Assembly: GCF_001311985.1 (NCBI RefSeq)
Contig: NZ_BBCJ01000022.1
Span: 1 to 64,000 of the forward strand
DNA: 64,000 nt
Direction: 5' to 3'
Source of the DNA: Geotalea toluenoxydans JCM 15764
GTDB lineage: Bacteria; Desulfobacterota; Desulfuromonadia; Geobacterales; Geobacteraceae
Under the pieces are notes generated by a model. The model saw only the letters and a list, made by a program, of their open reading frames with translations, searched no databases and was not told the DNA's origin. Below are positions 58,514-64,000 of the stretch, piece after piece (the first letter of the stretch is position 1; each line of letters begins with the position of its first letter). The translations under genes were made by a program, and so were the position numbers.

Positions 58514-59901
58514 TCAGGGGGCAATGCCTTGCAGGGCAGCGGTCAGGGCCGGTATATCTTCTTCGTTAATGGTGCGTGGGTCAAGGAGAAAGGCCCCTTT
58601 GAAAATTCTGCCGATGACCGGCACCGGAGAGAGCCTCATGGCCTTTTCGATTTCCTGGGCCGATTTGTCGCCGACGCCGACCGATATCAGCGTGGTGGGG
58701 AGTTGAAGGAGGGGAAGGGCGCCTCCTCCGACCTGGGAGAAGCCTTCAACGAGGGAGAGGGTCACAACGTCGGGAGCAGCATTCTGCAAGCGTGCCGCAA
58801 GCTGTTTTGCAGTCTCGGCAAGCTCCTCCTTGGAAAGGGCGAGCATGCGCAGTGTGGGGATTTCCTGCAGCGCCCGTCGCTCGTCGCGGTATAGCTGCAG
58901 GGTTCCTTCCAGTGCCGCCAGGGTAAGCTTGTCTATCCTTACAGCCCGCAGCAGCGGATGCTTTTTCATGGTTGCCAGCAGTTCCTTGCGACCGATGATG
59001 ATGCCTGCCTGGGGGCCTCCCAGGAGTTTGTCGCCACTGAAGGTGATGACATCCACCCCGGCGCTGACGAATTCCTGCACCGTCGGCTCATTGCAGCCAA
59101 GCCTCCTGGAGAGCTCCACCAGGTTGCCGCTTCCCACATCCGCCATTACCGGCAGGGAATGCTGCCTGCCCAGCTCGACCAACTGTTCGGCCGATACTTC
59201 GGCGGTAAAGCCGACTACGGCGAAATTGCTGCAGTGGACCTTTAGCAGCAGGCCTGTTTCCGTAGCTACAGCAGCGCTGTAGTCTTTAGGTGGGTACGGT
59301 TGGTGGCCCCGACCTCTCTCAATATGGCGCCACTCTGGCGCATGACGTCGGGAATGCGGAACGAGCCGCCGATCTCCACCAGTTCTCCCCGCGAGACGAT
59401 GACTTCTCTGCCGGCGGCAAGGGAACTGAGGGCGAGCAGTACCGCGGCGGCGTTGTTGTTGACCACCAGTGCAGCCTCTGCACCGGTAAGCTCGCAGAGG
59501 ATTTCTTCCACGTGGGCATAGCGGCTCCCTCGTTCTCCCGTTGCCAGGTCGAATTCCAGGTTTGAGTAGCCGAAGGCTATTTCATTCAGGGTCTGGCGCA
59601 CGCTTTCCGGCAGGGGCGACCGTCCCAGGTTGGTATGGATGACAACGCCGGTGCCGTTGACCAGCCGCTTGAGGTTCAAAGAGTTGATCTCATCAAGCTC
59701 CCGGTTCACCCTCTTCATGATCGCCTCGTCGGTGAACAGGCCCGCGTCCCCTTCTTCACGGAGCACGATGGCACGGAGGACTTCAAGCACATTACGCACA
59801 GCCTTCATCACCACCGGGCGGGGATGTGTTTCCAGTAGTGTCTGGACGCCCTCCCAGCTCAGTACTTTGTCCACCTTGGGAATCTGCTTCAAAAGGTTCA
59901 A
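58514..59901 (-). CDS. selA: L-seryl-tRNA(Sec) selenium transferase (one frameshift)
   Basis: About 463 residues of the SelA family: LKRLVNGTGVVIHTNLGRSPLPE, GSRYAHVEEILCELTGAEAALVVNNNAAAVLL, GSGNLVELS, and the pyridoxal-phosphate Lys in DVITFSGDKLLGGPQAG. One missing base near 59278 (after NRTHLK) restores DYSAAVATETGLLLKVH. TTG 59901 has GGAGGG seven bases upstream. It turns seryl-tRNA-Sec into selenocysteyl-tRNA, implying selenoproteins in this organism. Confidence 0.93.
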
Positions 59902-60033
59902 CAGCTTACCCTCCCGTGATTAAAGTTGAAATAAAAACATCCACAGCTTAGCACAGAGGAACGGATTTTCCATAGTGGAAATGCCGTGCAACCGGTAAGG
60001 AGTGGATGTGTCGTACCGCCGCTGAGGGTGGGG

Positions 60034-60736
60034 TTAAAGGTCGAGATGCTTCGCTGCAGTCTGCTCTGCCTTCTTCATTGGCGTAGCGTCAGGCCCGCTT
60101 TTTATCAGGACGATGCCCCCATATTCGGCGTTTTTCTGAACCAGCTTTTCCGCAAGATTGGCATTTTTGTTACGAAAGGCCTCGATGATTTTCTCATGCT
60201 CTTCCACGGAGACCTGCATCCGTCCCTTCTTGCTCAGGGAGGCAACCCTCAGCCGCTGGAACTTCTTCACCAGGCCGTTTACCATCTCATAGAGCTTATC
60301 GTTGTTTGCCGCCTTGATAAACAGATCGTGAAAATCGTTGTGCACCTTGAAAAAATTTTTGATGTCGCCGGCTTCGGCCAGGTGATGCAGTTTCTGGTTA
60401 ATGGCAGTAAGTTTATCCAGCTCCTTTGCCGTCAGGTTGTCGCAGGCCTTGCGTGCGGCATAGCCTTCGAGGATGCTCTTGATGGCGTAGAACTCTTCCA
60501 CGTCCCGCTGGGAAAAGGCTGCAACCACTGCGTGCGGGGAATTACCGAAAGATACCCTTCCGATTCCAGCTGGCGGAAGCTTCCCGGATGGGGGTCCTGC
60601 TGATGCCGAAGCGTTCGGCCAGTTCAGGTTCGGCCACTTTTTCTCCCGGCTTCAGGGACCCGCTCATGATGGCATCACGGATCGTTTCAAGGATTCTTTC
60701 CCTGAGGGTCAGATGCTTTTCAATGTTTCTTTTCAT
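60034..60736 (-). CDS. GntR-family (FCD) regulator (two frameshifts)
   Basis: The N-terminal winged helix (LRERILETIRDAIMSGSLKPGEKVAEPELAERFGISRTPIREA) is followed, after breaks near 60570 and 60532 that each need one base, by RQLESEGYLSVIPR and an FCD domain (VEEFYAIKSILEGYAARKAC, FFKVHNDFHDLFIKAANN, EEHEKIIEAFRNKN). About 230 residues. ATG 60736 has GGAGG upstream. A perfect palindrome 25 bp ahead suggests autoregulation. The ligand is unknown. Confidence 0.88.
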
Positions 60737-60760
60737 GGCGGTCCTCCAGTTAGTGGCTAA

Positions 60761-60777
60761 TTGTATACAGTATACAA
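60761..60777. promoter_or_regulatory. Operator TTGTATA-CAG-TATACAA
   Basis: Perfect 7-bp inverted repeat around CAG, lying 25 bp upstream of the GntR gene and 121 bp before the potassium-channel gene. The form fits operators of GntR/FCD regulators. Confidence 0.75.
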
Positions 60778-60897
60778 GAATTGTCAAGAATTTACCCCTT
60801 TGCCGGGAGCAATCAACTACTTACGTGCTTTTTTATGTCATTAATGTCTTGAAATTTAGCAGTGGCGAGGGTATTTTAGGCGGGAAAAGGAGTTTGA

Positions 60898-61940
60898 ATG
60901 GATCCTGTCCGCCACCTGAAAATATCGGTTCTGGTGCTGGCCCTGCTGGTCTCCATAGGTACTGCCGGCTACTCGACCATCGAGGGGTGGCGTCTGCTCG
61001 ATGCACTCTACATGACCGTGATCACACTGGGGACCGTCGGCTTCCGGGAAATACACGAGTTGAGCGACGCCGGCAAAATCTTTACCATGGTGTTGATCTT
61101 TTTCGGCGTCAGCGTCCTGGGTTACATCGTTGGCAGTCTTGCCCAAATCATGTTCGAGGGGCAGCTGCAGCGCATTATCGGGAGGAAAAAGTTGGAAAAG
61201 AAAATAAATGCCTTGAGCGGCCACTATATCATCTGCGGCTTCGGCAGGATCGGCGCCCTGATCTGCAAGGAATTTGCCGCAAAACCTCTCCCCTTTGTCG
61301 TGGTGGAAAACGACCCGCTGGTGTGGATAGACTGGCCCAGGACAGCTACCTGTTTCTCAGGGGGAATGCCACCGATGACGAGACATTGCTCAAGGCCGGC
61401 ATCAAGAAGGCCAAGGGTCTGATTTCCGTGGTCACGTCGGACACGGAGAATGTCTACATCACCCTGACCGCCCGCGGCCTCAACCCTGACCTCTACATCC
61501 TTGCCCGTTCCGGAGAGGAAGGATCGGAAATAAAGCTGAAGCGGGCCGGCGCCAACAAGGTCGTCTCGCCTTACCTGATCGGCGGCAGCCGTATGGCCCA
61601 GGCTATCCTCCGTCCCAACGTCATGGACTTCATCGAGATCGCCACCGGTCGCGAGCATCTGGAACTGCAGATAGAAGAGATCGTCATCCCCGCCACCTCC
61701 GGCTTTATCGGGGAGAATCTTGCCAGTTCCGGCTTCCGCCGTGAGACAGGCGTCATCATTGTCGGCATCAAAAAGGCCTCGGGGAAGATGGTCTTCAACC
61801 CCGAATCCCATACCCATATGGAGGCCCATGACACCCTCATCGTCCTTGGCGAGCCGACGGCCATCTTCAAGCTGGAGGAGCTGGTGAACTGCGGCAAGTG
61901 CGCCGACGACGTAAAAAGGCACAGGAAAAACCATGAATAA
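60898..61940 (+). CDS. TrkA-N-type potassium channel protein (one frameshift)
   Basis: Two membrane helices (about 10-28 and 62-85) enclose the pore loop MTVITLGTVGFREI. The filter reads TVGFRE rather than TVGYGD/E, a variant seen in a group of bacterial channels. An RCK/TrkA-N domain (HYIICGFGRIGALICKEF) and a TrkA-C domain (EIVIPATSGFIGENLASSGFR) follow. The frame breaks near 61325; with one base restored it continues DRLAQDSYLFLRGNATDDETL. About 347 residues. Gated uptake or efflux of potassium is likely. Confidence 0.88.
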
Positions 61941-62702
61941 AAAAGTATTCGCCCATGTACATACCCGCACCTTGGCCGCAACCTGGATTACCTCATTGCC
62001 AACCGGATCAATCCGGAGATTTTCTTTTCCGCCGACGCTCTTGACGAGGTGATCCCTGAAAAAATGCAGGCTGAGGCCGATGCCCTGACCGGCAATGGCC
62101 TTGCCTGCACCATCCACGCTCCCTTTATGGACCTGAACCCTGGTTCGGTGGTGCGGCAGATCCGGGAGGTGACCAGGCGCAGCTTTAATGATGTGCTTGA
62201 TGCAGCAGAGATCTTCAAGCCGCAGATCATGGTATTTCATCCCGGATATGACCGCTGGCGCTACGGAGAAAAGAAGGAGGAGTGGCTCAGGCACAGCATC
62301 GACACCTGGCAGGGAGTGCTGGAACGTGCCGAAGGGATCGGCTGTACCATCGCCGTTGAAAACATCTTCGAGGAGGAGCCTTCCACCCTTGTGGCGCTGC
62401 TGGAGGCAATAAACTCCCCGCGCTTGCGCCACTGCTTCGATGTGGGGCACTGGAATCTGTTCAAGACGGTGGGGATGGAAGAATGGTTCGCCGCCCTTGG
62501 CTCTTATATCGCCGAAACCCACATCCACGACAACCATGGATTCAGGGATGATCATGCGCCGCTGGGCGAGGGAGGAATTGATTTCAAGCTCTTTTTCAGC
62601 CTGATGGAACAGTCCGCGCCGGAAGCCGCGCTGACCATCGAGGCCCATAGCCTGGAGAAGCTGGACAGGGCACTGACGAACCTGCAACAGTTCCTGCCCT
62701 GA
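61933..62702 (+). CDS. Sugar isomerase/endonuclease-like TIM barrel protein (one frameshift)
   Basis: About 256 residues after restoring one base near 61970 (MNKKVFAHV...GRNLDYLIANRINPEIFFSAD). The AP_endonuc_2/xylose isomerase-like barrel shows metal ligands in CTIHAPFMDLNPG, MVFHPGYDRW, IAVENIFEEEP, HCFDVGHWN, ETHIHDNHG and TIEAHS. Such proteins are sugar-phosphate epimerases or endonuclease IV relatives; the substrate cannot be told. Its ATG overlaps the channel stop. Confidence 0.82.
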
Positions 62703-62709
62703 AAGGGAA

Positions 62710-63019
62710 TTACCTGCCCTGTTTTTCATTTTCCTGCTGACGATAATCTGAGCGACGATGTCGGCAACGATCACTGCCGTGACGATGAGGAGCAACAGCG
62801 GTTTTTGCCTGAAGTAGGCCAGACAGGAGAAAAAGCTATACAGCGCCACCACCAGGGCCAGCATGGTTCGGATGGTCTTGGCCGCCGATTCCATGGCTTC
62901 CTCGTCTGCCGCAGCTGTCCGCACAAGGATCGGCGCGGCATGGTAACCGATGGTGGCATCGATGATGGTGAGAAGTATATTGAAGGCGAAGATATGGGGA
63001 GATAGGGATCAATGGCCAT
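62710..63019 (-). CDS. Small membrane protein (frameshifted)
   Basis: Starting at ATG 63019 (MAIDPYLP), one missing base near 62993 leads to HIFAFNILLTIIDATIGYHAAP, then ADEEAMESAAKTIRTML and two hydrophobic helices (LALVVALYSFFSCLAYF, PLLLLIVTAVIVADIVAQIIV). About 103 residues with three helices. The frame then stays open far into the antisense of the next genes; a second missing base would give a stop at 62710. No known family. Confidence 0.6.
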
Positions 63020-63073
63020 GCTGAGTATTAATAGAGGATGCCTTCGGCAAGGTCAACGAAAAATCCCGTTTCG

Positions 63074-63669
63074 TCAGATAGCGCCCCTTTCATGGAGCAG
63101 TTTTGCCAGCCCCTCCGCCAGCTTGCGGTAGCCGGCGGCGTTTGGTGTATCGGATCCGATTTCAGCGACCTTTTGGTCAGGATGCGGGTCAGCGTCTTTT
63201 TGTCGCAGGGAATGCCCGCCTCTTCAGCGATTTCGGCATAAAACGGGGGCGGGGCAAAGGAGAGGTCCAGCGCCGGCACGCTGACCAGTACCGCCGATGC
63301 CCCCCTTTCCTTTACCAGCCGTACCATGGTGCGCAGGTTGGCGGAGATCTCGCCGTGGGCCGTGTGGCGGAGCATGTCGTTGCCCCCTTCACAGATGATT
63401 ACCACTGCCGGCTTCAACTGCTCCAAAAGGCCCGGCAGCCTCTGCACCCCCTCCGCTGTTACCTCACCCGGAACGCCGCCATTGACGACCTTTCTCCCAG
63501 CCAATTGCTCCAGCACCGCCGGGTAGCTTTCTCCGGCGGCAGCACCGGTGCCGTAAGTAATACTGTCGCCGAAAGCGAGTATCACCCCATCCCCAGGAAG
63601 GCTGGGGATTTGTTCTGCCTTTGAGCAGCCGGTCAGCAGGAAAATCAGCACTATCCATGTCAGGCGCAT
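63074..63669 (-). CDS. SGNH/GDSL-type esterase lipoprotein (one frameshift)
   Basis: The lipoprotein signal MRLTWIVLIFLLTGCSK is followed by the SGNH blocks: LAFGDSITYGTG (nucleophile Ser), VVNGGVPGE, IICEGGNDML and, across a break near 63152, DPIH.NAAGYRKLAEGL with the Asp/His pair. About 198 residues, like TesA-type arylesterase/lysophospholipase. ATG 63669 is chosen for the lipoprotein signal. Confidence 0.88.
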
Positions 63670-63670
63670 A

Positions 63671-64000
63671 CTATTTTTTCCCGACGATACCGGCGATGAT
63701 CCCTGCCCCATTGGGCAGCTCCACCGGAAGTCGCCTGATCTCCCCTGCGCCGGCAGATTGCAGCATCCCGAATATCTCCTTTTCTGTGTAAGCCTGCCCA
63801 TGGGGCGTAGCCAGCAGCATGTTCATTGAGAACAGGGCCGGGAAGAGCGGACCGTCCTGATCGTTGTTCATGATAAACTCCTGGATCAGGATCATGCCCC
63901 CCGGTTCAAGTGCTGATACCGCTTTTTCCAGAAGGACAGTACAGCCTGCAGGCCCTTCCCCATGGAGAATGTGCGACAGCCAGGCCACGTCGAAGATTCC
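63671..64000 (-). CDS. SAM-dependent O-methyltransferase, C-terminal part (cut by window edge)
   Basis: The frame is open to the window end. It reads FDVAWLSHILHGEG, AVSALEPGGMILIQEFIMNND and ALFSMNMLLATPHGQAYTEKEI, and ends ..IVGKK. This is the C-terminal half of the Methyltransf_2 (acetylserotonin/hydroxyneurosporene O-methyltransferase) fold, with the His-Leu-Leu and LIQEF motifs after the SAM site. About 109 residues are visible. The product is not determinable from this part. Confidence 0.8.
   Translation of the reverse strand, partial: GIFDVAWLSHILHGEGPAGCTVLLEKAVSALEPGGMILIQEFIMNNDQDGPLFPALFSMNMLLATPHGQAYTEKEIFGMLQSAGAGEIRRLPVELPNGAGIIAGIVGKK

Noticed and set aside
60898..61940. TVGFRE filter as a mutation that kills the channel
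   Set aside because: As far as I recall, this variant recurs in a group of bacterial TrkA-N channels, so it is not evidence of loss by itself.
61224..62924. Antisense ORF of 566 codons under the channel and TIM-barrel genes
   Set aside because: It is the shadow of two well-supported + strand genes; only its first 70 codons, before the overlap, look like a real membrane protein.

Overview
The window looks like the chromosome of a Geobacter/Geotalea-type member of the Desulfuromonadia. The evidence is gene content: a SatP - acetate CoA-transferase - citrate synthase acetate module, a multihaem c-type cytochrome, a cobamide operon containing a ThiC paralogue of the BzaF type, a CheA-receiver chemosensory cluster, SelA, and several sigma-54 regulators. 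The core DNA is GC-rich. The block from about 3.8 to 12.4 kb is visibly AT-rich.

Layout. 1-3783: end of a flagellar export operon (fliM end, fliN, fliO, fliP, fliQ, fliR, flhB). 3784-14448: an accessory island. It opens with four near-identical 18-bp palindromes and continues with a run of gene cassettes, all on the + strand, separated by eight attC-like imperfect palindromes; no integron integrase is visible. At least five of the nine cassettes carry different nuclease-type folds (HNH, HEPN with R-x4-H, phospholipase-D-type, GIY-YIG, and a truncated AIPR/QxK-type fragment). The array is followed by a tandem-repeat tract, a broken duplicate and an intact copy of a DUF4143 ATPase gene, a VF530-family gene and small ORFs. 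The island ends in a second, 96 % identical copy of the last 120 bp of flhB, so it is framed by flhB 3' ends. 14540-19087 (- strand): satP, ato, gltA and a GntR regulator with two GTGTCGACA operators around its promoter. 19286-24044 (+): an overlapping operon of an AfsA-like hotdog protein, an octahaem cytochrome, an NAD-dependent reductase/epimerase, a metallo-beta-lactamase-fold hydrolase and a HAD phosphatase, facing an AraC-type regulator. AfsA + reductase + phosphatase is the enzyme set of butyrolactone/butenolide signal synthesis. 25256-30693 (-): two-component pair followed by an alpha-glucan phosphorylase. 31072-32719: HDOD protein and EngB.

32723-41493 (+): promoter, cobalamin riboswitch and terminator, then cobU, cobT, cobS, cobC, cobB, bzaF and the cobalt importer cbiMNQO, which together import cobalt, make the lower ligand and finish the cobamide. 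41494-46107: a transglutaminase-like protein whose catalytic Cys is Ser, a candidate small RNA, a ferredoxin/[FeFe]-hydrogenase-like/sigma-54 activator fusion, and a ribbon-helix-helix gene behind a good sigma-54 promoter. 46138-59901 (-): cysS, a complete chemosensory cluster (cheR, cheW, mcp, cheA, cheB, cheY), glnS, ispF, ispD, selA. 60034-64000: a GntR/FCD regulator with a perfect operator, a TrkA-type potassium channel, a TIM-barrel protein, a small membrane protein, an SGNH lipoprotein and the end of a methyltransferase.

Caution: about 35 single-base frame breaks are spread over more than 20 genes, including indispensable ones such as cysS. Nearly all have the sense of one missing base. 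They are best read as sequencing or consensus errors, so the broken genes are annotated here over their full spans.
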